The notes: generated by a model not told the origin, from the letters alone. 46,899 nt of DNA from Alphaproteobacteria bacterium RIFCSPHIGHO2_02_FULL_46_13 (GCA_001767915.1 MEMI01000048.1:1-46899); one strand, 5' to 3'. Positions 26,110 to 34,674 are shown, numbered from the stretch's first letter. Translations and numbers: made by a program.

Positions 26110-26748
26110 CTAAGCTGCGTTTTTCTTTGCAGCAGACATTGCGCTGGTCATTGCTTTTGTCATTTGACCGTTGATCGGCTCGAATGCTTCGGAGCAGAGT
26201 TTAATGGTCATTTCTGACAATTTGGTCATGGTGGACATAGCTTCTTCAAAATTTTGCTGCGCCAATTTATTTTGAGCTTCGGCAAATTCGTTCAAAGTGC
26301 GTGTTGCCATCAAAGCTTTTACAGCTTCAGTATTGCGTTGGCTTGAACCTTGCGCGGCTTCTGCAATTGTTTTCAAAATTTGTTCAGCGCCTTTTGCAAA
26401 GGTTGCGCTTGATTTTGAAAGATTTTCAACACTTTCACGAACGGAAGAAGTGGCTTCGCTCGAGATTTTTTCGTATTGGTTTTTAAAGTTGGTCATAGTG
26501 GTCTCCATGGTTTCAAATGATCCACCCAATGATGGGATGGATTTGTTAAATTTAGCAAAATCAGGATTGGTCATTGCGCTCAAAGGGTTGAGAGCAACAA
26601 CAGAAGCCAGTTTAGGCTTCGCGGTAAATGCAGCAGCCTTGGCAACAGTCGATTTCGCAACGGTTTCAGCTTTATCAACAACAGCTTTTGCTGAAGCTTC
26701 AACGCTTGCTTTAGGGGCAGCTTTTTTCTTTACTGGTTTCGATGCCAT
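26110..26748 (-). CDS. Phasin family protein (polyhydroxyalkanoate granule-associated)
   Basis: Phasins coat polyhydroxyalkanoate granules and control their number and size. The 212-residue protein has a Lys/Ala-rich N-terminal part resembling histone-like tails (KKKAAPKASVEASAKAVVDK). An amphipathic helical phasin core follows from about residue 75 (ETMETTMTNFKNQYEKISSE). The C-terminal half contains the typical TLNEFAEAQNKLAQQNFEEAM. AAGGAG precedes the ATG at 26748. Three TTGCA-containing motifs upstream (26825-26942) may bind a PhaR-type repressor. PHA synthase genes are not in the window. Confidence 0.87.
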   Translation of the reverse strand: MASKPVKKKAAPKASVEASAKAVVDKAETVAKSTVAKAAAFTAKPKLASVVALNPLSAMTNPDFAKFNKSIPSLGGSFETMETTMTNFKNQYEKISSEATSSVRESVENLSKSSATFAKGAEQILKTIAEAAQGSSQRNTEAVKALMATRTLNEFAEAQNKLAQQNFEEAMSTMTKLSEMTIKLCSEAFEPINGQMTKAMTSAMSAAKKNAA

Positions 26749-26824
26749 TTTAAAACTCCTTAAAAGTTTGGGCTTCTATAAATTCGAGTATAGTTCAACG
26801 CAGAGGCGAATCCTATCACGAATT

Positions 26825-26942
26825 TTGCATTGCGACAAAGTCTTGAAAGCTTCTATTGAAAAACAATCAACAAGCCGTATTGCAATGCACAATAATAATT
26901 ATAGTCCAAAAATACTGCCCGTCAATAGTTTTTTGCATCGCA
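26825..26942. promoter_or_regulatory. Three TTGCA-N-GC motifs between the phasin and carboxypeptidase genes
   Basis: TTGCATTGC at 26825, TTGCAATGCA at 26880 and TTGCATCGCA at 26933 are spaced 55 and 53 bp, close to five helical turns each. TGC-rich sites upstream of phasin genes are described as targets of the PhaR repressor family in alphaproteobacteria, which would fit here. The rest of this intergenic stretch of about 300 bp shows nothing else I can name. Confidence 0.45.
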
Positions 26943-27057
26943 CAATATTTATTAGATTATGGACAAGAACAAAGAAGTTGCTTAAACTTATAAGATCACT
27001 CTTTATCGCTTCCGCTTTTCTAGTTCATTTGTACCCAAAAGACCCCTGAGATTGCCC

Positions 27058-28419
27058 GTGACCAATTCAAAAAAACAATTTAAAAACAATGCGTTAGTAT
27101 CATTTTTGAAAATGGTTCTTGTTTTTATGGTCTGCTTTTCTGTGGCCTGCATGCCTGCGCACGCAGATTCCAAAACCAAATCAAAAAAATCTGATAGATC
27201 CCATAAAAAAAATTCCAAAGAGGTGCGCCCCTATAACCCGCCTTATGCCCATATTGTTGTAGATTCCACAACAGGTCGCGTTTTGTACCAAAGCGATGCA
27301 GATAGGGCGTTATATCCCGCGTCTTTGACTAAAGTCATGACCTTATTACTCACCTTTGAAGCTTTAGAATCCAGAAAAATATCTCTCGGATCGAGTGTTG
27401 TTTTCAGCTCGCATGCCGCCAATATGCCGCCAAGTCGGCTCGGGATAAAAGCAGGGAAATCGATTACTGTTGAAAATGCGATCAAGGCCTTGGTCACCAA
27501 ATCCGCAAATGATGTGGCCGTCGCCATGGGTGAAAAACTCGGTGGTAGCGAGGCCAGATTTGCCCAGATGATGAATTTGAAAGCCCGCCAGATCGGGATG
27601 TCACAAACCCATTTTGAAAATGCCTCAGGTCTCCATAACGTGCGTCAGGTATCTTCGGCACGTGACATGGCAAAACTGGCCATGTATTTGATGAATAGCT
27701 ACCCGCGTTATTACCATTATTTTTCACTCAGGGAATTCACCTTTAACGGCAAAGTCAACCGCAGCCATAATCATTTAATGTCCACTTACCAAGGTATGGA
27801 CGGCCTAAAGACAGGATATATTATTCCATCAGGATTTAATCTGATCGCATCTGCCAAACGTGGAAACACAAGGTTGATCGGGGTTGTTTTTGGGGGGAAA
27901 ACTGCTAACGCACGCAATGCCCAGATGGCCAATTTGCTGGATGCCGGGTTTGCAGGAAAATCTTTAAGAACAGAGAATCTATCACCGCCACCCACGACAA
28001 AATTATCTCAAAACACAATTTTAACTCTGGCTCCCCCATCGAAACCGGCTTCCGTGCCCGAACAGAAGCAAACGGCTTCTCTCCTTAAAAAACCAACCAT
28101 GACAGCAGATGTTGGGTCTGCGGGACTGACAAGAACATTTGCGCCAACCCCATCCGCGCAACAATTAACAGGAGCAGGAACATGGTCAGTGCAAATCGGC
28201 GCATACCAAGACCGCGTCAGTACCGATCAGGCAATCTACCGTGCTTTAAAGACTCTACCCGCGCCTCTGAATCGTGGAAGCGCCATGGTTATTCCACTCA
28301 GGACATCTGATGCAAGATGGGTATTCAGGGCAAGAATTGGGGGCTATACTCGCACAGAAGCCCTTAAGGCTTGTCAGTATCTAGATGATTGCCTTACCGT
28401 TGCACCGAACGCGAACTAA
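27058..28419 (+). CDS. D-alanyl-D-alanine carboxypeptidase with C-terminal SPOR domain
   Basis: This is a penicillin-binding protein of the DacA/DacC group that trims pentapeptides in the periplasm. All three active-site motifs are visible: SLTK near residue 90, SAN near 150 and KTG near 252. A hydrophobic signal segment (MVLVFMVCFSVACMPAHA) ends near residue 35. After a Pro/Thr-rich linker, the last 75 residues form a SPOR domain (WSVQIGAYQDRVSTDQA). SPOR domains bind denuded septal peptidoglycan and so direct the enzyme to division sites. The start is uncertain: GTG at 27058 has a weak GAG ribosome site, and a TTG at 27052 is also in frame. Confidence 0.9.
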   Translation: MTNSKKQFKNNALVSFLKMVLVFMVCFSVACMPAHADSKTKSKKSDRSHKKNSKEVRPYNPPYAHIVVDSTTGRVLYQSDADRALYPASLTKVMTLLLTFEALESRKISLGSSVVFSSHAANMPPSRLGIKAGKSITVENAIKALVTKSANDVAVAMGEKLGGSEARFAQMMNLKARQIGMSQTHFENASGLHNVRQVSSARDMAKLAMYLMNSYPRYYHYFSLREFTFNGKVNRSHNHLMSTYQGMDGLKTGYIIPSGFNLIASAKRGNTRLIGVVFGGKTANARNAQMANLLDAGFAGKSLRTENLSPPPTTKLSQNTILTLAPPSKPASVPEQKQTASLLKKPTMTADVGSAGLTRTFAPTPSAQQLTGAGTWSVQIGAYQDRVSTDQAIYRALKTLPAPLNRGSAMVIPLRTSDARWVFRARIGGYTRTEALKACQYLDDCLTVAPNAN

Positions 28420-28445
28420 AACACTTAACCCAAAAGGTTTTAAAA

Positions 28446-29141
28446 ATGACAACCCAACGCATAAAAGAACGCGGGAGTATTCTTGTCTATATCCTGTTAG
28501 GGGTTGTTCTTTTAGGGCTGCTGACAATTGCCCTTCGTAATGCGGGAACAGGAGGGGTGAGCGACATCGACAAAGAACAAATGATCCTGAAAGCAGGACA
28601 AGCCCAAAAAGATGCTGCTGAGCTTGCCGCTGCCGTAAATGATTTGATAGCCAATGGCGTCAGTGAGGCGGATCTTCGTTTTGCCCACCCCGATGCCCCT
28701 ACAGAATACGGTAATATCACAGACAACCCCACCAATCAGGTTTTTGGTAAACAAGGCGGCAAAGCCACCTATAAAAGCCCGCCGGAAGGTATCAATGACG
28801 GGTCACCATGGGAGTTTTTTGGGTCATCGCAGATTATTCAGGTTGGATCTGACCGTTCAGAACTCATTGCCGTCCTTCCAAATGTGACGGAAAGTTTCTG
28901 TAAGGGGATGGACGCTCAACTTGGTTTTGACCCCACATTACAACCAACAGACAACTCAACAGGAAGCTCTCCGGACTGTGTCATGGGGACATCTTCTGAC
29001 AGGTTTACAGGAACATTCAGCGATGCCTCCCCCAACGTCTTGGATAAAGCCACGTTTTCAAAGCTTCCCGCTCTTCAGGCCTGCGTTTACTGCGCGGCAG
29101 ACTCCACCTATAATTACTATTACGTTTTGTTAGCCCGCTAA
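28446..29141 (+). CDS. Pseudopilin-like single-pass protein of unknown function
   Basis: This 231-residue protein has a short basic N-terminus followed by one hydrophobic helix (SILVYILLGVVLLGLLTIAL, residues 10-29), like type II secretion or type IV pilus pseudopilins. The canonical prepilin peptidase pattern with Glu at +5 is not present, so processing is doubtful. The exported part is polar, with a late cysteine pair (ACVYC) and an aromatic tail (YNYYYVLLAR). AAAGG precedes the ATG at 28446. The gene follows the carboxypeptidase by 26 bp and is probably in the same transcript. No other pilus gene is nearby. Confidence 0.55.
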   Translation: MTTQRIKERGSILVYILLGVVLLGLLTIALRNAGTGGVSDIDKEQMILKAGQAQKDAAELAAAVNDLIANGVSEADLRFAHPDAPTEYGNITDNPTNQVFGKQGGKATYKSPPEGINDGSPWEFFGSSQIIQVGSDRSELIAVLPNVTESFCKGMDAQLGFDPTLQPTDNSTGSSPDCVMGTSSDRFTGTFSDASPNVLDKATFSKLPALQACVYCAADSTYNYYYVLLAR

Positions 29142-29177
29142 TTTGTAATATTCGCGATTTCGGTTTAAAAGAAGCGA

Positions 29178-30125
29178 ATGAAACATAATTCTCTCAAAGT
29201 CATTTTTATGGGCACGCCGGATTTTTCGGTGGCGGCTCTACAAAACTTGATCGGCCATCCATCGATTGATGTGGTGGCGGTTTACACTCAACCTGCGCGA
29301 CCTGCGGGGCGGGGGCAGCAATTAAAGCCATCTCCCGTTCAAATGGTGGCGGATGCCCACCAAATCCCTGTCTATACCCCAAAAAGCCTAAAACGCGATC
29401 CCGAAGCCGTTGCCGTCTTTCAGAATTTGAATGCAGATATTGCAGTAGTCGCCGCCTATGGCTTGATCTTGCCTTTATCGGTTCTGGAGGCTCCCAAATA
29501 TGGCTGCCTGAATATTCACGCCTCCCTCCTTCCACGCTGGCGCGGTGCCGCACCCATCCAGCGCGCGATTGAAGCGGGGGATAAGATGAGTGGCGTTACC
29601 ATCATGCAAATGGCAGAGGGGTTGGATACCGGCGATATGCTCCTTAAGGAATCCGTTGATATTACCCCCACAATGACCGCCCAAATGCTCCATGATGCCT
29701 TATCGACCATGGGGGCAAGAATGATCGTGACGGTTCTTGAAGACATTCTTGCGGGCAACCCTTTATCTCCTGAAATCCAAGATGAATCCCTCACCTGTTA
29801 TGCCGCGATGCTCAGGAAGGAAGAGGGGCTGATCATCTGGTCGGACAGTGCCGCAGCAATTGATTTAAAAATCCGCGCTTTCACCCCTTGGCCAGGCTGT
29901 TACACATTGAATAGCGAGGGGAAGCGCATCAAAATTCTATCCGGTACAATAGGCGCTGGAACATCACCGAAAGACGCTGGCACAATCCTCTCAACCGATG
30001 GTGATATTGCATGTGGGAACGGCATTTACCGCGTCCAATTGTTGCAACCCGAAAACAGTAAAGCCATGGATTTCAAATCCGCATTAAACGGAAAAAAAGT
30101 AGCTATCGGGGATAAATTCGCATGA
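29178..30125 (+). CDS. fmt: Methionyl-tRNA formyltransferase
   Basis: Fmt formylates initiator methionyl-tRNA using 10-formyltetrahydrofolate. The 315 residues include MGTPDFSVAAL and the catalytic HASLLPRWRGAAPIQRAI region with the conserved Asn-x-His. The C-terminal tRNA-binding domain includes IRAFTPWPG. The length is normal. Its stop overlaps the truA start in an ATGA arrangement, so they are translationally coupled. The usual upstream def (peptide deformylase) gene is missing here. Confidence 0.96.
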   Translation: MKHNSLKVIFMGTPDFSVAALQNLIGHPSIDVVAVYTQPARPAGRGQQLKPSPVQMVADAHQIPVYTPKSLKRDPEAVAVFQNLNADIAVVAAYGLILPLSVLEAPKYGCLNIHASLLPRWRGAAPIQRAIEAGDKMSGVTIMQMAEGLDTGDMLLKESVDITPTMTAQMLHDALSTMGARMIVTVLEDILAGNPLSPEIQDESLTCYAAMLRKEEGLIIWSDSAAAIDLKIRAFTPWPGCYTLNSEGKRIKILSGTIGAGTSPKDAGTILSTDGDIACGNGIYRVQLLQPENSKAMDFKSALNGKKVAIGDKFA

Positions 30126-30892
30126 CCCTGCAACGCTGGAAACTCACCATAGAATATCAGGGAACGCATTACGCAGGCTGGCAACGCCAAGAAGACGGCG
30201 TGAAATCGGTACAGGAAGACATTGAAACCGCCATTGAAAATTTCTGCGGTACCTTTTGCAGGATTTTTGTGGCGGGGCGTACAGACGCAGGCGTTCATGC
30301 CCACGGGCAGGTTGCCCATTTTGATTTGGACTATGGGGACAGACCTCTCGACGGTTATACCATGGTCAAAGCCATTAATGCCCATTTGGGAACGCGCCCG
30401 ATCTCTATTTTAAAAGCCGAAAAAGTTTCAGAAGATTTCCATGCCCGATATGGGGCGATCAATAAACTCTATACCTACCGCATTCTCTCACGCCTTGGGA
30501 AACCGACCTTTGACCAGAATCTTGTCTGGTGGATGCGCCGAGATCTGGATATTGATGCGATGAGAGAGGGCGCAGCATTTCTGTTAGGCCAACATGATTT
30601 CACAACCTTCAGGGCAGCAGAATGTCAGGCCAATTCCCCGATCAGAACCCTTGACCGCCTAGACATCGGACATTTTCCCTTAGAGGCCGAAGGCCACGAG
30701 ATCCGCTTTCTGGTCGAAGCCAGATCCTTCCTGCATCATCAGGTCAGAAATATGGTGGGAACATTGGTGGAGGTGGGTGTCGGTAAATGGTCGCCCCAAG
30801 ACGTCCAAACCGCCCTCAACGCCAAAGACAGATCAAAAGGCGGAATGACCGCCCCGTCCAGCGGGCTATCCCTCACTCGTGTAGATTATTAG
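30122..30892 (+). CDS. truA: tRNA pseudouridine(38-40) synthase
   Basis: TruA makes pseudouridine at positions 38-40 of tRNA anticodon arms. The 256 residues include YAGWQRQ, the catalytic aspartate motif AGRTDAGVHAHGQVAHFD near residue 56, and SFLHHQVRNMVGTLVEVG. The length is typical. It overlaps fmt by four bases. The following 75 bp are AT-rich and may hold the promoter of the next gene. Confidence 0.96.
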   Translation: MTLQRWKLTIEYQGTHYAGWQRQEDGVKSVQEDIETAIENFCGTFCRIFVAGRTDAGVHAHGQVAHFDLDYGDRPLDGYTMVKAINAHLGTRPISILKAEKVSEDFHARYGAINKLYTYRILSRLGKPTFDQNLVWWMRRDLDIDAMREGAAFLLGQHDFTTFRAAECQANSPIRTLDRLDIGHFPLEAEGHEIRFLVEARSFLHHQVRNMVGTLVEVGVGKWSPQDVQTALNAKDRSKGGMTAPSSGLSLTRVDY

Positions 30893-30967
30893 AAATGGAT
30901 CAAATTTTATATATTATTCATAAATAATATAAGTTGTGTCGCTACTCTCTAATTATAAGAGGTGGAT

Positions 30968-31810
30968 ATGGCTCAAGATTATTCAGAAACAGCGGCTTTA
31001 AAACTGGCAAAAGAAGCCGTTGCAAGACTTGAAAAGAGCAGTGTAGCAAGTGTCGGGTACATAGACCGAAATAAGGTCATGGGTGGTATTGAGGCCATAC
31101 AAAGTAACAACCCCATTAGTAGATTTCCAAGTTCAGACGAGATTTTCAAGCAACGTGTCGCTGAATTGGCCGGCGCATACGCAAAAGTAAGTGATGGCAA
31201 CGGCGGGATAATGCCAAAGCAGGCAGTAGAGAATATGCGAAAAGTGACCGATGCTATGGGCAGGCCACTAGGCGCAACAGCACAAGCATTGGAGTCATAC
31301 AAAAATGTACTGGCCGGAAAAACGGCTGATGGTTTGGCTTATGCTGTCTCTCAAAGATTGGCTCTTCTGACCGAAAAAACAGAACATCTGGTTGAAGGGA
31401 TTAAAGTGCCCAGCAAAGTCAAAGATATTATTTTTGAGGCTGTTGAAAATGGCGCAAAATTGACGGAAAGAAACGCTAGTAAATTTGGCTTGCCTGGAAA
31501 AGTTGTGGGCGCGGCAGCAGGGGTGGCAGTAACCATCGCCTCTGGTAACGCCAGTGCCAGCACTTTGACTGAAGCCGGATTAAACGGAGCTTCAAACGGC
31601 CTCGGAACGCTTGTTATTGGTGAGGGGTCTGGACGAAACCGCCTCTGTCAGATTTTCGGTGATGTCGTCGTTCCGGGAGCTGTCGGAGTTGGAACAGGTC
31701 TCGTGGCAACGCCTGTAGCAGGTATGGCAGCCGGAACAGCAGCGTCTGTAGCATTATCTGAGCCGTCTACAAGAGCATGTAATAATTTTGCGCAGAAATT
31801 AGGCTTCTAG
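30968..31810 (+). CDS. Unknown protein with Gly/Ala-rich hydrophobic C-terminal half
   Basis: No family is recognised in these 280 residues. The first 150 are charged and helical. Residues 165-280 are rich in Gly, Ala and Val (KVVGAAAGVAVTIASGNAS, VVVPGAVGVGTGLVATPVAG), a pattern seen in membrane-inserting segments of some toxins or in glycine-zipper proteins. There is no signal peptide. The ATG at 30968 has a strong AAGAGGTGG ribosome site; an in-frame GTG at 30962 lies within it. The stop codon shares bases with the stop of the convergent anti-sigma-like gene (CTAG at 31807-31810). Confidence 0.55.
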   Translation: MAQDYSETAALKLAKEAVARLEKSSVASVGYIDRNKVMGGIEAIQSNNPISRFPSSDEIFKQRVAELAGAYAKVSDGNGGIMPKQAVENMRKVTDAMGRPLGATAQALESYKNVLAGKTADGLAYAVSQRLALLTEKTEHLVEGIKVPSKVKDIIFEAVENGAKLTERNASKFGLPGKVVGAAAGVAVTIASGNASASTLTEAGLNGASNGLGTLVIGEGSGRNRLCQIFGDVVVPGAVGVGTGLVATPVAGMAAGTAASVALSEPSTRACNNFAQKLGF

Positions 31811-32142
31811 AATCTTTCCATATTTTCTAGCATAACCAGTTCGCTAAACTCACCGACATCTTCTGTAGAGGAGGGTGCTTGGGACAAAGATGGATTTTCA
31901 CCATCCATCACAAAAGTCTGTGTCGGACCCAAAAATACCATGAACAATGCCAAAGAGGCAGCAATGGCCAACCCGCCATATTTCCAGCTTTTCAATTTGG
32001 CTGGCTTTTGTGCGGCGAATTGTGGGTGCGCCACAGCGGCATCAATCATTTGATTGATTTTGTTAGGCGCCAAAAAAGGTACGATATTATCCATTTCCTG
32101 TCCTGTTTTTATCAGATCAAAAGGATCTTGCAGCGAAGACAT
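31807..32142 (-). CDS. Putative anti-sigma factor with one membrane segment
   Basis: This protein of about 111 residues has a cytoplasmic N-terminal part (residues 1-50), one hydrophobic helix (YGGLAIAASLALFMVFLG) and a short acidic periplasmic tail. The gene overlaps the 3' end of the ECF sigma gene by 26 bp. A single-pass membrane protein translationally coupled to an ECF sigma factor is the classical layout for an anti-sigma factor. No zinc-binding anti-sigma motif (HxxxCxxC) is seen. GGAGAGA precedes the ATG at 32142, which is preferred over the ATG at 32154. The assignment rests on context and topology, not on sequence identity. Confidence 0.6.
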   Translation of the reverse strand: MSSLQDPFDLIKTGQEMDNIVPFLAPNKINQMIDAAVAHPQFAAQKPAKLKSWKYGGLAIAASLALFMVFLGPTQTFVMDGENPSLSQAPSSTEDVGEFSELVMLENMERF

Positions 32143-32689
32143 GTTTCTCTCCATTCAGATTTGAAGGTATCAACTTCTCCAGCGCCTTTAATCCACGGGC
32201 GACCAGATGTTCGACGGCCTTCTCGGTTGTTTTCATGGTACTGGCCACTTCACGACGGCTATTATCATGAAAATATGTTAACAATAGGGCTTCTTGCTGA
32301 CGGTCAGGAAGTGATTTGATCGCCTGTAATAAAACCTGCTTATATTCTTTTTGCAAAACCGTATCGGATGCAGTTTCCGGTACCGATAAAGTCTCGGGTA
32401 TTTCTTCAGACTTGTTTTTCCGCGACCTATGCACATCCATTGATGCGTTATAAGTCAGGCGGGAAACCCATGCCTGAACAGATCCCCCCGCCTCCCAGCG
32501 CGGAGCATATTGCCAAAGCTTGATCAACACATCTTGTGTGACATCTTCGGCCGATGCCCTGTCGCCTGATAAAAAGCGGTAGGCCATCGCGAATATTTTC
32601 TGACTCAAGGCATTCGAAAGGCCACGAAAGGCGACTTGATCGCCGTCCGCAACACGTTTCATAAGTTGGGTGAGTTCTGCATTGTCCAT
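32117..32689 (-). CDS. ECF-type RNA polymerase sigma factor
   Basis: The 190 residues comprise sigma region 2 (about residues 20-85, with AYRFLSGDRASAEDVTQDVLIKLWQ and GSVQAWVSRLTYNASMDVHR). Region 4 lies at about residues 120-170 (LPDRQQEALLLTYFHDNSRREVASTMKTTEKAVEHLVARG). It lacks regions 1 and 3, as expected for group 4 sigma factors. AAAGGT precedes the ATG at 32689. It lies between an EF-hand protein gene (upstream) and the anti-sigma-like gene (overlapping). The regulon is unknown. Autoregulation of the EF-hand promoter is likely by analogy, but I could not identify a clear ECF -35/-10 pair. Confidence 0.92.
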   Translation of the reverse strand: MDNAELTQLMKRVADGDQVAFRGLSNALSQKIFAMAYRFLSGDRASAEDVTQDVLIKLWQYAPRWEAGGSVQAWVSRLTYNASMDVHRSRKNKSEEIPETLSVPETASDTVLQKEYKQVLLQAIKSLPDRQQEALLLTYFHDNSRREVASTMKTTEKAVEHLVARGLKALEKLIPSNLNGEKHVFAARSF

Positions 32690-32717
32690 GCGCAGACCTT
32701 TCTTCTATATGGCCTTA

Positions 32718-33161
32718 TTATTCAGTAGGTTTTTTCTCTTCTACTGGCTTATCAACCATTTTGCCATCCTCTGGCCCACCGCGCTTATCTTTATATTTAG
32801 CCTTGAATTTTTCACGCATGGCCTCACGACCTGCCTTTAATTCTTCGGGGGTGAGTTTGCCGTCCTTATTAGTGTCGGTTTTATCGAACATTTCGTCCAT
32901 ACGGGCTTTCTGGCTGGCGGCCATTTCTTCCCTGCTGATAAATCCGTCTTTATCTGTATCGGTTTTATCAAACATTTCTTTGCCGCGCTTCTCGAACTCG
33001 GCAGCACGATCACCGCCTTTTCCAGCTTCAGGCGGAGGGCCATCATGACCAACATTACCTGCTGGAGGTGGCGTAGGGGCATCTTCAGCAAACACAGGGC
33101 TTGCGGATAGTGACAGGGCGGCCAAAGCAACAGCTGTCAAAGCAAGATTTTTTGTTTTCAT
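32718..33161 (-). CDS. Periplasmic EF-hand protein linked to an ECF sigma factor
   Basis: This 147-residue protein has a signal peptide (cleaved after PVFA, residue 25), a Pro/Gly-rich linker and two canonical EF-hand loops. The loops are D68-T-D-K-D72-G with E79, and D96-T-N-K-D100-G with E107. Both keep the calcium ligands. A basic C-terminal tail follows. An AAGGAAA ribosome site precedes the ATG at 33161. It is first in the order EF-hand, sigma, anti-sigma, so a calcium- or metal-related envelope signal could feed the sigma factor. That link is inferred from gene order only. Confidence 0.85.
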   Translation of the reverse strand: MKTKNLALTAVALAALSLSASPVFAEDAPTPPPAGNVGHDGPPPEAGKGGDRAAEFEKRGKEMFDKTDTDKDGFISREEMAASQKARMDEMFDKTDTNKDGKLTPEELKAGREAMREKFKAKYKDKRGGPEDGKMVDKPVEEKKPTE

Positions 33162-33338
33162 CTCAAATTTCCTTTCAGATTCTCATCTGTTCAAAAGTGT
33201 ATCAGAATTCGATCCTGTGAAAAGAACGTCCCGCAACTTAAAAAGCCCCCGTCAAATCAAAAATCTTCTTTAATATTTTTTCATAAGCTTGCATATTTTA
33301 AAAGACTTGGTATATATTTCAACAAAATAGAGGAATAA

Positions 33339-34115
33339 ATGAACCAAAACCAAGATTTTTCTGAATTCGTAAAAAGCCTACAGGCCATTATTAATAATGG
33401 CCGAGAAGAGGCAAAAGCCCCTAAAGGCAGCTTGGAGCGCATGCGTTTTTCTGCTATCCGCCAAGGTAAAGTTGAAGAAGCGGTCAGAATAGCTGAATTT
33501 CTTGATGACGTTGCCAGAGAAATTACTTTTTTCAGAAAAGCCTCACATATTGTCGCTTCAGATATTAAACGTAGTTGGGCAGACTGGCTTCCGAGTGTGA
33601 AAAGACCTATAACACCGGCAACTTTCGAGAAGATCGATCTAACCCTTTCTCAAGAGCGCCCCTTTCAATGTTATGAAGGTGTTTTTAAAACGCAGGATGA
33701 AGCTTCCTCTACTCCTTCATCCGCAAATTTGAAAGGGCCCTATTTTTTGGCAGTTGCTGCAAATTTTTCGGGTGCGGTGGATTTGCCGAAAGGGAATCTC
33801 GTTTGTCTCTTTAGTCAAGCTGCCAAAAGAGAAAAAGATAGAACGGTTGAGCTCCGCATTTGGGGCGCCCCCAACTTCAGACCGCTTTTTTCAGGCAAAT
33901 CTTTCGACCAAACTTCCTTATCGGTTCCTCCCGATTCCAATGAAACAATTCTTGAGTTTCACAAAGGCAATTTGCCCCAACTTTTCAGAATTGCAGTTAC
34001 ACAGATGGTCAGGGCTTCTCTTAGTAAAGACCCTCCTAAAAATGTTGCTGAACAATGGTTCACATTGCTGGCAGAATATTCCGGAAACGCGCCTGAACCT
34101 CAGGCACTCAAGTAA
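33339..34115 (+). CDS. Unknown 258-residue soluble protein
   Basis: No family is recognised. There is no signal peptide or membrane helix. Residues 1-85 are helical and charged. Residues 95-200 are more strand-like, with FLAVAANFSGAVDLPKGNLV and VELRIWGAPNF. The ATG at 33339 follows AGAGGAA, a reasonable ribosome site. The gene stands alone between the divergent EF-hand gene and the sdh operon. Base composition is somewhat more AT-rich than the flanking sdh genes. The function is unknown. Confidence 0.6.
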   Translation: MNQNQDFSEFVKSLQAIINNGREEAKAPKGSLERMRFSAIRQGKVEEAVRIAEFLDDVAREITFFRKASHIVASDIKRSWADWLPSVKRPITPATFEKIDLTLSQERPFQCYEGVFKTQDEASSTPSSANLKGPYFLAVAANFSGAVDLPKGNLVCLFSQAAKREKDRTVELRIWGAPNFRPLFSGKSFDQTSLSVPPDSNETILEFHKGNLPQLFRIAVTQMVRASLSKDPPKNVAEQWFTLLAEYSGNAPEPQALK

Positions 34116-34171
34116 CTAAAAACATAGATATTCATCAACACCGATGGTATTTCCTCTATTTTCTGGGGAAG

Positions 34172-34191
34172 GGCTTGGCAAATCAAGCCCG
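34172..34191 (+). other. Hairpin in the sdhC upstream region
   Basis: A perfect 7-bp stem GGGCTTG/CAAGCCC with a six-base loop stands 80 bp before sdhC, between it and the unknown upstream gene. No T run follows, so it is not a standard terminator. It may be a leader structure of the sdh mRNA, though no riboswitch family was recognised. Confidence 0.35.
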
Positions 34192-34270
34192 AGTGCTTAT
34201 GATTGCCGAATATTGCGTATCAAAATTTCCTTGAGTAGCCCAACTCATTTGTTCAGGAGCCACATATATA

Positions 34271-34672
34271 ATGTCAACAAAACCCGTCAATCGTCCTTTA
34301 TCTCCGCATTTGCAGGTCTGGAAATGGACATTTACCATGGCTCTGTCCATCTTGCACCGCGCATCGGGCATTGCTCTTGTCGCAGGGATGTTGATGTTGG
34401 TGTGGATGTTGGTGGCTGCGGCCTCAAGTGAAATGGCTTATGAATGTTTCCTCAATTTCTCGAAATCCATTGTGGGACAGGTCATGTTGTTCGGATGGAC
34501 GGGCGCACTTTATTACCATTTATGTTCTGGTGTTCGCCATTTATTGATGGATGCGGGCTATTTACTGACCATCCCCCAAGCGGACAAAGCCGGAAAAATC
34601 ATCTTTATCGTTGCCATTGCCATGACCTTGGCCACATGGGGCGTTTTAAAATCAACCAACGGGGGAATGTAG
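34271..34672 (+). CDS. sdhC: Succinate dehydrogenase cytochrome b556 subunit
   Basis: SdhC is one of two membrane anchors of complex II, binding haem b and ubiquinone. The 133 residues have three hydrophobic helices. RPLSPHLQVWKWTFTMALSI and the SILHRASGIALV motif mark the family, and HLCSGVRHLLMDAG carries the haem-ligand histidine. AGGAG lies 12 bp upstream of the ATG. sdhD begins 2 bp after the stop. Confidence 0.95.
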   Translation: MSTKPVNRPLSPHLQVWKWTFTMALSILHRASGIALVAGMLMLVWMLVAAASSEMAYECFLNFSKSIVGQVMLFGWTGALYYHLCSGVRHLLMDAGYLLTIPQADKAGKIIFIVAIAMTLATWGVLKSTNGGM

Positions 34673-34674
34673 TC

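Noticed and set aside
26297-27049. 250-codon plus-strand frame opposite the phasin gene
   Set aside because: The phasin signature, ribosome site and terminator on the minus strand are clear. The plus frame is an antisense shadow of its Ala/Lys-rich codons extended into AT-rich intergenic DNA.
34172-34191. Metabolite riboswitch before sdhC
   Set aside because: Only one simple hairpin is apparent. No conserved core of a known riboswitch class was recognised, so I list it just as a hairpin.
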